A DNA stretch of 22,831 nucleotides from Kiritimatiellia bacterium (GTDB lineage Bacteria; Verrucomicrobiota; Kiritimatiellia; RFP12; UBA1067): positions 1 to 22,831 of the forward strand of contig JAEDMC010000021.1 in the NCBI GenBank assembly GCA_016303225.1. Reading direction: 5' to 3'. The notes beneath the pieces were generated by a model that was given only the letters and a program-made list of their open reading frames with translations, was not told where the DNA came from and searched no databases. Shown in pieces: positions 7,533 through 14,447 of this stretch (its first letter is position 1; each line of letters starts with the position of its first letter). A program made the position numbers and the translations under genes.

Positions 7533-8450
7533 TCAGAGTTCGGTGAGGATGAGCTTCGTGTCGGGGGCGGTCGGATGGATCACGACCTCGTCGGACGCCG
7601 CCGGCAGGAGGAAGGACTCGCCGAAGGCGGCGACGTCCGTCGAGCCCGAGAGGACGAAGCCCGCGATGAAGCTTGCGCCGGTCGGCTGCAGGGCGATCGG
7701 ATACGTGAGCGGCACTTCGCGGATCGTGAAGTAGGGCGTGCGCATCTCGCCGCGATGGTGGACCTTCGCCGGCGGGACGGTATAGTCGATGGACTTGAAC
7801 GACTCCTCGATGTGAAGGGAACGGCGCTTGCCGTCCGCGCCCTTGCGGTCCCAGTCGTAGAAGCGGTAAGTCGTGTCGCTCGACTGCTGCACCTCGTAGA
7901 TGAAGCAGCCACCGCCGATTGCGTGGGGCATCCCGCCAGGAATGTAGAGCATGTCCCCCGCCGTCACCTGCAGCGGATTGAGCTGATCGAGCAGGATCGG
8001 TCCCTGCGCAACGATGTCGCGGAGGTCCTGCTCCTCGAAGGGATGCTTGAGCCCCGCGTAAAGCGCCGCGCCGGGGAACGCCTTGATGACGTACCAGGCC
8101 TCGGTCTTCGGCTCGCCGCCCGTCAGCGCCGCGTTGCCGTTGTTCGGGTGCACCTGGATGCTGAGCGGCCAGCGCGCGTCAATGAGCTTGAAGAGGAGCG
8201 GAAAGCGGTCGACGGTCGGGGATTTCGTGCCGACGAGCTCACGTCCGTAGGCCTTCACGAGGTCGTCGAGGGTTCGCCCGGCGTAGGGTCCGCCGACGAC
8301 GGCGCTCATGCCGTAGCGGTGTCCGGAGATTTCCCAGCTCTCGGAGCAGACCTTCGGCACGTCAGTGCGGACGAAATGCCGCCCGACCATCTTCCCGCCC
8401 CATGGTGCGGAAGAGTAGACGTGCGAAAACTTAAGCAATCCTTTTTCCAT
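7533..8450 (-). CDS. manA: Mannose-6-phosphate isomerase, class I
   Basis: This zinc enzyme interconverts fructose-6-phosphate and mannose-6-phosphate, the entry to GDP-mannose. Zinc ligands are visible as Q99 and H101 in SIQVHPNN, E118 in KTEAWYVI and H176 in IPGGMPHAIGGG. The substrate-site region is YEVQQSSDTTYRFYDWDR. At 305 residues it is a short class I PMI, like Firmicutes ManA. The ATG at 8450 is chosen over an upstream in-frame codon because it lies nine bases after an extended -10 box. With gmd and fcl downstream it supplies the fucose branch. The phosphomannomutase and mannose-1-phosphate guanylyltransferase needed between them are not in this window. Confidence 0.93.
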   Translation of the reverse strand: MEKGLLKFSHVYSSAPWGGKMVGRHFVRTDVPKVCSESWEISGHRYGMSAVVGGPYAGRTLDDLVKAYGRELVGTKSPTVDRFPLLFKLIDARWPLSIQVHPNNGNAALTGGEPKTEAWYVIKAFPGAALYAGLKHPFEEQDLRDIVAQGPILLDQLNPLQVTAGDMLYIPGGMPHAIGGGCFIYEVQQSSDTTYRFYDWDRKGADGKRRSLHIEESFKSIDYTVPPAKVHHRGEMRTPYFTIREVPLTYPIALQPTGASFIAGFVLSGSTDVAAFGESFLLPAASDEVVIHPTAPDTKLILTEL

Positions 8451-8458
8451 AGATGGAT

Positions 8459-8467
8459 ATTTTAGCA
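8459..8467 (-). promoter_or_regulatory. Extended -10 promoter of manA
   Basis: The minus strand reads TGCTAAAAT, with the last base 8 nt before the manA ATG. No -35 box is seen. Initiation about seven bases downstream would give a leader of zero to two bases. It is probably the promoter for the whole manA-ugd-gmd-fcl unit. Confidence 0.6.
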
Positions 8468-8507
8468 TAAATTGAGGGGCAACGGACGATTGATCTGAAA
8501 CACAGAG

Positions 8508-8523
8508 GCCGGCATTCGCCGGC
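8508..8523. terminator. Small GC-rich hairpin after the MFS gene
   Basis: GCCGGC arms surround a 4-base loop in the 94-bp space between the end of the transporter gene and the manA promoter. The minus-strand bases after it (ctctgtgtttc) are only moderately T-rich, so termination is plausible but not clear. Confidence 0.35.
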
Positions 8524-8561
8524 GGGCAGGGAGGTTGCTCGGAGTTTGCGCTTCGCGGGTT

Positions 8562-9749
8562 TCACTTTCTGGTTTTGAAGCCCGCTGCGACGGCAACGAA
8601 TGCAAGAGACGCGAGGGCGATGGCGACGACATAGGCGACGGGCCAGTTGTGCGCCCCGGGAGCGACGCCGCGGGAGAGGACCGCATCAAAAAGGAAGTTC
8701 GACGCGAAGACGCCGACGCCCGCAGTGAGCAGGTTCACCAGCCCCTGCGCCTGGTTGCGGAGCTCCTTCGGCGCCACTTCGTCGATGAACATCTGGCTGC
8801 CGACGATCAGGATGCCGAAGATGAGTCCGTGAATGAGAATGCCGCCAAAGTCCAGAAACGCGAACGCGCTCCCCTGCGTTGCACCGAAGAAGCAGAGGTT
8901 GCGCAGCGCCAGCGCCGCCAGCGCGATCATCATCGCCTTCTTGTAGCCAAAGCGTCCGATGATGACCGGCACCAGCAGCATGAAGCCGATCTCGCCCGCC
9001 TGACCGAGGTTCATCGTCAGAGTCAGGTACTGGAAGCCCGTCTCCTTCAGGTACGCGCCGCAGTAGACGTTGTACCACTGGAACGGCAGCATCGCCAGCA
9101 AAAGGAGGATCGCGAACGTGCGGAAGGACGCGTCCTTGAACAGCACCAGTGCCTTCAGCCCCAGCGCGTCCGAGACTGACATCGGCGTCCCCTTCGCGAC
9201 CGGCTCCGTCGCCGGGAGCAAGAACGAGAAAAGCGCAGCGGCGAGCGAAACCGCCGCGCCGGCGACGAAGATCCAGGACGTCGAGTCGAAGTCGGCAATG
9301 CCGAAGCACTTCGCGCCGACGAGCGAGAAGACACCGGACGCCACCCAGCCGACCGTGCCGAAGACGCGAATGCGCGGGAAGGTCCGCTTCGTCGAATGCG
9401 CGAGCGCGATCGTCGCCGTCAGCGACCAGGTCGGCATATAGAAGCACATCGCCCCGAGAAGGACGACGAACATCACCGCCGGAGACCGCACCGCCGACGC
9501 GCAGAGGAGCAGCGCCGCGCCGATGAAGTTGCAGATCGCAAGCACCTTCTCCGCGTTCAGGAAGCGGTCCGCGAACATGCCGAAGAGCGGCGACGTGAAC
9601 GTCCCGAAACCCATGATGAGTCCGCACCACACGACCCAGCTCCCCGAATCCGGCAGCGCCTGCACGTAGGGAAACATCGGCACGAACCAGACCGGCAGCA
9701 TCATGAACTGCAGGAACATCATCACGGACAGCAAGACGGCGTTCTTCAT
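8562..9749 (-). CDS. MFS transporter, nucleoside:H+ symporter (NupG) family
   Basis: This is a polytopic inner-membrane permease of 395 residues with about 12 hydrophobic segments. It aligns by eye with E. coli NupG: ADRFLNAEKVLAICNFIGA corresponds to the NupG loop 2 region, FPRIRVFGTVGWV to FPPIRIWGTIGFI, and RNQAQGLVNLLTAGVG to the TM11 region. The ATG at 9749 is preferred over an upstream in-frame codon because a clear GGAGG lies seven bases before it. It is the third gene after kdgK and the FAD oxidoreductase, 30 bases downstream of the latter. That operon suggests the real cargo may be a sugar acid or oligosaccharide instead of a nucleoside; this is inference. Confidence 0.85.
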   Translation of the reverse strand: MKNAVLLSVMMFLQFMMLPVWFVPMFPYVQALPDSGSWVVWCGLIMGFGTFTSPLFGMFADRFLNAEKVLAICNFIGAALLLCASAVRSPAVMFVVLLGAMCFYMPTWSLTATIALAHSTKRTFPRIRVFGTVGWVASGVFSLVGAKCFGIADFDSTSWIFVAGAAVSLAAALFSFLLPATEPVAKGTPMSVSDALGLKALVLFKDASFRTFAILLLLAMLPFQWYNVYCGAYLKETGFQYLTLTMNLGQAGEIGFMLLVPVIIGRFGYKKAMMIALAALALRNLCFFGATQGSAFAFLDFGGILIHGLIFGILIVGSQMFIDEVAPKELRNQAQGLVNLLTAGVGVFASNFLFDAVLSRGVAPGAHNWPVAYVVAIALASLAFVAVAAGFKTRK

Positions 9750-9779
9750 GTGCGCTCCTCCCCATCGCATATTCCGCAG

Positions 9780-11132
9780 TTATCCGAGATAGGCGCCTTG
9801 CTTGAGAAGGAGATTCTGGATCTCCTTGACCGGGACGTTGCGCGGGGCGAGGCTCTTCTGCGCCGCCACCGCGGCGGCCGCACCGGCCGCCTGGCCGGTC
9901 ACGAGACACGGGGCGATGAGACGGAAGAGGTCCACCATGTCGTCCGCGCAGGACGCGCAGCGGCCGGCGACGAGCAGGTTGTCCACTTTCTTCGGGACAA
10001 GGCAGCCGTACGGCACGCGCGAGCCGCGCGGCGACTTGGCGTCCGCGCCCATGAAGGCGACGGTATCGCCCTCGTCCTTGTCCGCCTTCGCCCACGCACG
10101 GTCGATGGACTTGAGTCCGTCCAGCGTCCGCGCGCCGCGGATGCCGACCTGAGTCGCGGTCCACACAAGGTGCGCCGACTCGCAGCCCGGCACCTTGCGG
10201 ATGTCCTCCGCGCACTTCCACGCGGTGCGGCGGTGCTTCGCCAGCACCTTCGAGATGCCCGCGACGTCAAAGCAGTTCATCGGCACGCCGAACTCGCCGT
10301 ACCAGCGCGTGTCGCTGCACGGCTCTTCGCCGCCGCCCCAGAGGCCGGCCTTGCGCAGCTTCACGAGGTCCATCTTGTCGTAGCCGCCGATGCGCCAGGT
10401 GAAGCCGACGCCATGCAGGTACTGCTGGTAGTTCTCGCCCGCCTGGAAGAGGACGTCGCCGTCGCCGGTGGCGTCCACAACCTGCCGCGCCAGCACCGCG
10501 AGGCGCCCTTCCTTCGTCTCGACGACCGCGCCCTTGAGCGCGTTGCCGTCCTGCACGACGTCGATGCCGTGGCAGCGGTAGAGCACCTCGCATCCGGCCT
10601 CGGCCAGCATCTCCTCGAGCGCGATCTTCAGCGCCTCGGGATCGGCGGTCGGATGCCACAGGCGCTTGTCGTCCTTTCGCGCCGTGATGCCGTGCGGACC
10701 CATCGCCAGCAGGCGCTTCTCCAGCTCGTCCGTGAAGCCGCGCGTCGTCTGGAAGTACTTGCCGTCCTGCATGAAGCCAGTGGAGAGGAGGATCAGCACG
10801 CCGCCGTTGGACCAGAGACCGCCCAGCGCCTCGTCGCGCTCGAGGAGGATGGTCTTCGATCCGGCTCGCGCCGCGGCGAGCGCGGCCGCCCAGCCGGCGA
10901 TGCCGCCGCCGACGACGAGCACGTCGCACTTGCGGTAGACGGGGACCTGCCGCGCCGGCATCGTGACGACGCCGGACGCGTCCAGCGCGGACGAGGGGCC
11001 GTCCTTCATCGACTGCGGAATCGGACGCCGGTGCTGGTTCCAGAAGTCGTTGGCGTCGGCCTTCGTGGTCAGCGGTGCGGTCACGAGCGCCGCGGCACCG
11101 GCCTTGAGCATGTTGCGACGGGAGAGGTTCAT
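9780..11132 (-). CDS. Tat-exported FAD-dependent oxidoreductase
   Basis: This is a 450-residue flavoprotein with a twin-arginine signal (SRRNMLKAG, residues 4-12) and a probable cleavage site near ADA at 25-27, so it should fold with FAD in the cytoplasm and be exported. The dinucleotide-binding motif VVGGGIAG (73-80) is followed by the ribose-binding acidic LLERD. The later segments DATGDGDVLF and VAGRCASCADDM, plus a C-terminal GQAAGAAAAVAA FAD contact, are typical of the FAD_oxidored family (PF12831). The substrate is unknown. AAAGGA nine bases upstream overlaps the kdgK stop, and the 14-bp gap indicates co-transcription. A role in oxidising a sugar or sugar acid before KdgK is possible but unproved. 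Confidence 0.87.
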   Translation of the reverse strand: MNLSRRNMLKAGAAALVTAPLTTKADANDFWNQHRRPIPQSMKDGPSSALDASGVVTMPARQVPVYRKCDVLVVGGGIAGWAAALAAARAGSKTILLERDEALGGLWSNGGVLILLSTGFMQDGKYFQTTRGFTDELEKRLLAMGPHGITARKDDKRLWHPTADPEALKIALEEMLAEAGCEVLYRCHGIDVVQDGNALKGAVVETKEGRLAVLARQVVDATGDGDVLFQAGENYQQYLHGVGFTWRIGGYDKMDLVKLRKAGLWGGGEEPCSDTRWYGEFGVPMNCFDVAGISKVLAKHRRTAWKCAEDIRKVPGCESAHLVWTATQVGIRGARTLDGLKSIDRAWAKADKDEGDTVAFMGADAKSPRGSRVPYGCLVPKKVDNLLVAGRCASCADDMVDLFRLIAPCLVTGQAAGAAAAVAAQKSLAPRNVPVKEIQNLLLKQGAYLG

Positions 11133-11146
11133 GGTTGCGTTTCCTT

Positions 11147-12175
11147 TCAGCGCTGAACGCGGCCGGTTCCGTTGCCGGCGGCGAGGGTTTCGACCTCCGA
11201 GACGGAGACCTGGTTGAAATCGTGTTCGATCGAGTGCTTGAGGCAGCTCGCCGCGACCGCGAAGTCGATCGCGGCCTGCGTCGACTTGCCCGCGAGGAGC
11301 GCGTGGATGAGTCCGCCGCCGAACGAGTCGCCGCCGCCCACGCGGTCGACGATGTGCATCTTGTACTCGGTGGAGAACGAGGCCTTCTTCGCCTTCGCGT
11401 CATAGAGCATGCCGGCCCAGAGGTTGTCGAAGGCGGAGAGCGAGGTGCGCAGCGTGATCGCCACCTTCTTGCAGCCGAAGCGCTTCACGAGCTGCTCGGC
11501 AACGGAGACATAGCCCTCCTTGTTGAGCTTGCCGCTCTCGACGTCCGAGCCCTTGCCGACGATGCCGAAGACATCCGCCGCGTCCGCCTCGTTCGCGATG
11601 AGGACGTCGACGTACGGAACGAGCTTCGCCATGCACTTGCCGGCCTCGGCCTTCGTCCACAGCTTGCCGCGGTAGTTGAGGTCGCAGGAGACGGTGATCT
11701 TGTGGGCCTTGCAGTACTTGAGCGCGTCCAGGCAGATCGCGGGCAGCTCGCCGCCGAGTGCGGGCGTGATGCCGGTGAAGTGAAACCAGCTGACGCCCTT
11801 CAGAATCTTCTTCCAGTCGAAGTCCTTCCGGGTCGCGAGCGCGATCGAGCTGCCGGCGCGGTCGTAGACGACCTTCGAGGCGCGCTGCGAGGCGCCCTTC
11901 TCCGCGAAGTAGATGCCAAGGCGGGGCCCGCCCCAGACGATGTCGTCGGTCCCCACGCCGAACCGACGCAGCTCGTTGCGCGCGGCGCAGCCGAGCGGAT
12001 TCTCCGGCAGCTTCGTCACGAACGCGGCCGTATCGCCGTAGTTCGCAAGCGACACAGCGACGTTCGCCTCGCCGCCCGCGTAGGAGACCTCGAACTTGTC
12101 CGCCTGGATGAAGCGGTAGTAGCCCTCAGGATTGAGGCGCATCATGATTTCGCCAAATGTGACAATCTTTTTCAT
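11147..12175 (-). CDS. kdgK: 2-keto-3-deoxygluconate kinase, PfkB family
   Basis: This enzyme phosphorylates KDG to KDPG with ATP, linking uronate or aldonate breakdown to the Entner-Doudoroff aldolase step. The 342 residues show the PfkB fold: GGEANVAVSLANYG at 34-47 (substrate loop) and the C-terminal signature DRVGGGDSFGGGLIHALL with catalytic D283. SCDLNYRGKLW and IANEADAADVFGI are typical of the KDG kinase subgroup. It is the first gene of a three-gene operon with the FAD oxidoreductase and the MFS permease. No KDPG aldolase or uronate isomerase lies in the window, so the pathway assignment rests on family resemblance. Other PfkB sugar kinases remain possible. Confidence 0.88.
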   Translation of the reverse strand: MKKIVTFGEIMMRLNPEGYYRFIQADKFEVSYAGGEANVAVSLANYGDTAAFVTKLPENPLGCAARNELRRFGVGTDDIVWGGPRLGIYFAEKGASQRASKVVYDRAGSSIALATRKDFDWKKILKGVSWFHFTGITPALGGELPAICLDALKYCKAHKITVSCDLNYRGKLWTKAEAGKCMAKLVPYVDVLIANEADAADVFGIVGKGSDVESGKLNKEGYVSVAEQLVKRFGCKKVAITLRTSLSAFDNLWAGMLYDAKAKKASFSTEYKMHIVDRVGGGDSFGGGLIHALLAGKSTQAAIDFAVAASCLKHSIEHDFNQVSVSEVETLAAGNGTGRVQR

Positions 12176-12202
12176 GGTAATTTATCTGCTTTCATTTCCC
12201 GT

Positions 12203-12231
12203 ATTCTATCACAAGCTGAACTGGCGGACAA
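12203..12231 (-). promoter_or_regulatory. Promoter of the kdgK operon, overlapping the murE stop
   Basis: On the minus strand TTGTCC (12226-12231) and TAGAAT (12203-12208) are separated by 17 bases. The -10 box is extended by TGA, which is the stop codon of murE. The predicted leader is about 20 bases. Unlike the leaderless promoters in this window, this one has a recognisable -35. Confidence 0.55.
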
Positions 12232-13372
12232 CCTCGCGGTCGTCGAACGGATACTTGACGCCCTTGATTTCCTGCGTCGTCTCGTGTCCCTTCCCCGCAA
12301 TGATGACGACGTCGCCCTCCTCAGCCTCGCGCAAGGCGAACTCAATCGCCTTCTTGCGATCCGGCTCAACCGTCACGCCGATCCCCGATCCCCGCCCCCT
12401 AACTCCTACCAATATCGCGTCGATGATCTTGAGGGGATCTTCGCTGCGGGGGTTGTCGGAGGTGACGACGAGCTTGTCCGCAAGCTTCGCACACGCCTCG
12501 CCCATCAGCGGACGCTTCATCGGATCACGATCTCCTCCCGCGCCGAAGACCACCCAGAGGGAAGGTTTGAGGGTTGGAGGTTGGAGGTTGGAGGTCATCT
12601 CGCCCCTGACAGCGGCGAGGACTTTCTCGAGTCCATCGGGCGTATGGGCGAAGTCGACGAACACCCGGCTTTTTACTTTTTCACTTTTACTTTTTACTTC
12701 TTCAAGCCGGCCCCAGCGCGGCTTCAAGGTCGGGATCACCGCCTGAACCGTCTCACGTGAAACGCCCGCAGCCTCGGCGAGCGCCGCTGCGCACTGCACG
12801 TTCGACCTGTTGTAGTCTCCGGCCAGCTGCAAGTGTGACAAGTCATAGGACGAAGACGAAGCCGAGACCCCGATTACGTTGACCGCCAAGTTCCCGACGG
12901 CGTTGAACATCTCGCGTCCGTAACCGCCGTCGAGGCAGACGACGTAAGGCGGCAGGTCCTTGCGGCCCATATCCGGCGTCGTCGGGTGCGCCGCGGCGAT
13001 CTGGCGGGCAAAGTCGAGCTTGACGTCGAAGTACGCCTCCATTGTCTTGTGGTAGTCGAGATGGTCCTCGGAGAGGTTGGTGAAGATGCCGCCGGAGAAG
13101 ACGGTGTCGCCCGTGCGGTGCTGGTGGATCGCGTGGGACGAGACCTCCATCACGCAGTCGGTGCAGCCGTTCGCCTCCATCTCGGCGAAGATCTCCTTCA
13201 GCTGCGCGAGCGGCGGGGTGGTGTAGCCCGTGTAGAACTGCCGCGAACCGGTGTTGACCTCGACGGTCGTGACGTATCCGCACTTCCGCCCCGGAGTTGC
13301 ATTCAAGAACTCGGCGAAGATCCACGTCGTGGTGGTCTTGCCGTTCGTGCCCGTAATGCCCCAGAAGTTCAT
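12209..13372 (-). CDS. murE: MurE-type Mur ligase lacking the N-terminal domain
   Basis: MurE adds the third residue, here predicted meso-diaminopimelate, to UDP-MurNAc-L-Ala-D-Glu in peptidoglycan synthesis. The 387 residues hold the central ATPase domain and C-terminal domain: P-loop GTNGKTTT at 8-15, a likely carbamylated K118 in EAYFDVKLDF, the mDAP-specificity motif DNPR at 306-309 and KGHE at 361-364. The roughly 90-100-residue N-terminal UDP-binding domain is absent. The protein starts directly at MNFWGITGTNGKTT, and upstream lies only a repeat array, then queF. Three in-frame repeat arrays give loop peptides at about 224-236, 259-270 and 321-333. It may be an active minimal enzyme, a partial paralogue or a decaying copy. 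No second murE is in the window. Confidence 0.85.
   Translation of the reverse strand: MNFWGITGTNGKTTTTWIFAEFLNATPGRKCGYVTTVEVNTGSRQFYTGYTTPPLAQLKEIFAEMEANGCTDCVMEVSSHAIHQHRTGDTVFSGGIFTNLSEDHLDYHKTMEAYFDVKLDFARQIAAAHPTTPDMGRKDLPPYVVCLDGGYGREMFNAVGNLAVNVIGVSASSSSYDLSHLQLAGDYNRSNVQCAAALAEAAGVSRETVQAVIPTLKPRWGRLEEVKSKSEKVKSRVFVDFAHTPDGLEKVLAAVRGEMTSNLQPPTLKPSLWVVFGAGGDRDPMKRPLMGEACAKLADKLVVTSDNPRSEDPLKIIDAILVGVRGRGSGIGVTVEPDRKKAIEFALREAEEGDVVIIAGKGHETTQEIKGVKYPFDDREVVRQFSL
12377..12411. repeat. Heptamer array inside murE (third)
   Basis: Five 7-base units on the plus strand (GCCGATC, CCCGATC, CCCGCCC, CCTAACT, CCTACCA) are translated on the minus strand as a Gly/Arg/Val loop, VGVRGRGSGIGV, in the C-terminal domain between DNPR and KGHE. 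Confidence 0.7.
12563..12597. repeat. Heptamer array (GAGGTTG)n inside murE (second)
   Basis: Five units (AGGTTTG, AGGGTTG, GAGGTTG twice, GAGGTCA) encode a loop, SNLQPPTLKPS, on the minus strand. It lies at the junction of the central and C-terminal domains, just before the strand WVVFGAGGDRD. Confidence 0.85.
12671..12705. repeat. Heptamer array (TTTTACT)n inside murE (first)
   Basis: Five units of TTTTACT, TTTTCAC or TCTTCAA type encode a Lys/Ser-rich stretch, EEVKSKSEKVKSR, on the minus strand. It precedes VFVDFAHTPDGLEK, a conserved Mur ligase block. This AT-rich patch contrasts with the GC-rich gene. Confidence 0.85.
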
Positions 13373-13424
13373 AGATGGTAGTTGGTAGATGGTAGTTGAA
13401 GGATGGTAGTTGAAGGATGGTGGA
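13370..13424. repeat. Heptamer array spanning the queF-murE gap
   Basis: Directly after the queF TAA the minus strand runs eight heptamers of three kinds (TCCTTCA, ACTACCA, TCTACCA and close variants). The last, TCTATGA, contains the murE ATG. The array accounts for essentially all of the space between the two genes, and no Shine-Dalgarno site is present in it. Confidence 0.85.
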
Positions 13425-13889
13425 TTAGTCGCGAACGCCATTCCAAGCGTTGAACCGCAGCGCGGCCAACTTCCGGTACTTCGCGCCGGTAGCACCGTTG
13501 ACGAAGGGATCGATCGAGATTCCGCCGCGGGCGGCGAACTTGCCGTAGACCTCCATGTACTTCGGCTTCAGGAGTTTGAAGAGATCGTCGTAAATGACGT
13601 TCACGACGTCCTCGTGGAAATCGCCGTGGTTGCGGAAGCCGAAGAGGTAGAGCTTCAGCGACTTCGACTCAACGAGCTTCTTCGCCGGAATGTAGCGAAT
13701 CGTCAGCGTCGCGAAGTCGGGCTGTCCGGTCTTCGGACACAGCGTCGTGAACTCGGGCGCGGTGAACGTCACCCAGTAGTCGCGCTCCGGATGCTTGTTC
13801 GCGAAGGCGTCCAAGATCGCCGGATTGTACTCCATCGGCACGCGGATCGTCTTGCCGAGCGCCGTCAGATTCTCCAGATCATTTCTCAT
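13425..13889 (-). CDS. queF: NADPH-dependent 7-cyano-7-deazaguanine reductase
   Basis: QueF reduces preQ0 to preQ1, the base that Tgt later inserts into tRNA during queuosine synthesis. At 154 residues it is the short, single-domain type. The thioimide-forming Cys51 and proton-donor Asp58 lie in TTLCPKTGQPDFA. The QueF signature ESKSLKLYLFGFRNHGDFHED covers the NADPH site, with E74 and H92 visible. Its ATG overlaps the end of the preceding gene by 11 bases, implying translational coupling. The frame stops just before the repeat array that leads into murE. QueD lies upstream in the same run and Tgt on the divergent side. Confidence 0.96.
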   Translation of the reverse strand: MRNDLENLTALGKTIRVPMEYNPAILDAFANKHPERDYWVTFTAPEFTTLCPKTGQPDFATLTIRYIPAKKLVESKSLKLYLFGFRNHGDFHEDVVNVIYDDLFKLLKPKYMEVYGKFAARGGISIDPFVNGATGAKYRKLAALRFNAWNGVRD

Positions 13890-14307
13890 CGCTCTTTCCC
13901 TCCTCCGTCATCTTCGTCCCGAACGCGACGACGGCCATGTCGACCGCCGAAAGGAACTTGTCAAACATCGCGAGATACTCCGCCTTCTTCGCGGCGTACT
14001 TCTCGGGAATCTTCATCGCCTTCGCCTCCGCGTACGCCTCCTTCGCCTTCGGCAGGTACTGCTCGACGACGGAGAACTTGTTCGTCGCCGACTTGTATTC
14101 GGCTTGGAACTTCTCAAAGACCGGCAGGTATTTTTTCGTCACCGGACCGAAAAAGCCCGCCGCCTCGTTGACGGCGTTCGTCGGCAGCATCGCCATCACG
14201 GCCTGCTCGGCATGCGCCTTCAGCCTGGCCTTGAGCGAATCCTTGGCCGGCGCCACCGACGCCACGCCGCACAAACACATCAGCACAATCGTTTTCATCG
14301 CTCTCAT
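13879..14307 (-). CDS. Secreted helical protein of unknown function
   Basis: I do not recognise the family. The 142 residues begin with a typical Sec signal (KTIVLMCLCGVASVAPA, cleavage after about residue 21). The rest is Lys/Ala/Glu-rich and probably helical, ending in a charged tail (TEEGKSDEK). The start is fixed by AAAGGAG six bases before the ATG at 14307, which also overlaps the stop of the small gene before it as ATGA. It overlaps queF by 11 bases downstream. The mature protein is probably periplasmic. Nothing links it directly to queuosine or translation. Confidence 0.75.
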   Translation of the reverse strand: MRAMKTIVLMCLCGVASVAPAKDSLKARLKAHAEQAVMAMLPTNAVNEAAGFFGPVTKKYLPVFEKFQAEYKSATNKFSVVEQYLPKAKEAYAEAKAMKIPEKYAAKKAEYLAMFDKFLSAVDMAVVAFGTKMTEEGKSDEK

Positions 14308-14447
14308 TTTATTCTCCTTTTGTCGCATATCCATGCCACCACGAGCAAAAAAGCTCCGCATAAAACTTCAACCAATCCCCTCAGCATCCCTTTGTATTTG
14401 AACAACTCCGAGCTTTCGTGAATGGTACATCGGAACGTCTCGTTCAT
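14304..14447 (-). CDS. 47-aa single-span membrane protein
   Basis: A small gene is wedged between rsmD and the secreted protein. Its ATG overlaps the rsmD TGA as ATGA (14444-14447), and its own TGA overlaps the next ATG the same way (14304-14307). The frame thus exactly bridges two real genes, which is strong evidence that it is translated. Residues 24-41 (GLVEVLCGAFLLVVAWI) form one hydrophobic segment followed by a positive tail (CDKRRIK), so the tail should stay in the cytoplasm. The last codons also contain the ribosome-binding site of the downstream gene. It may be a functional micro-membrane protein or serve mainly to couple translation. No family is recognised. Confidence 0.6.
   Translation of the reverse strand: MNETFRCTIHESSELFKYKGMLRGLVEVLCGAFLLVVAWICDKRRIK

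Noticed and set aside
4921..7734. A 937-codon open frame on the plus strand
   Set aside because: It lies antisense to gmd and ugd, whose products are clearly conserved. Its peptide is low-complexity Arg/Leu/Val/Asp-rich text with no motif. GC-rich codon bias leaves such antisense frames open.
8686..10221. A 511-codon minus-strand frame overlapping the transporter and oxidoreductase genes
   Set aside because: It runs through two well-supported genes in another frame, and is Arg/Gly-rich with no motif.
12377..12705. The arrays considered as CRISPR repeats
   Set aside because: Units are 7 bp in direct tandem with no spacers, and no cas genes are present.
9396..12760. Two further long plus-strand frames of 586 and 541 codons
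   Set aside because: They mirror the FAD oxidoreductase, kdgK and murE on the opposite strand and show no domain. They are codon-bias artefacts.
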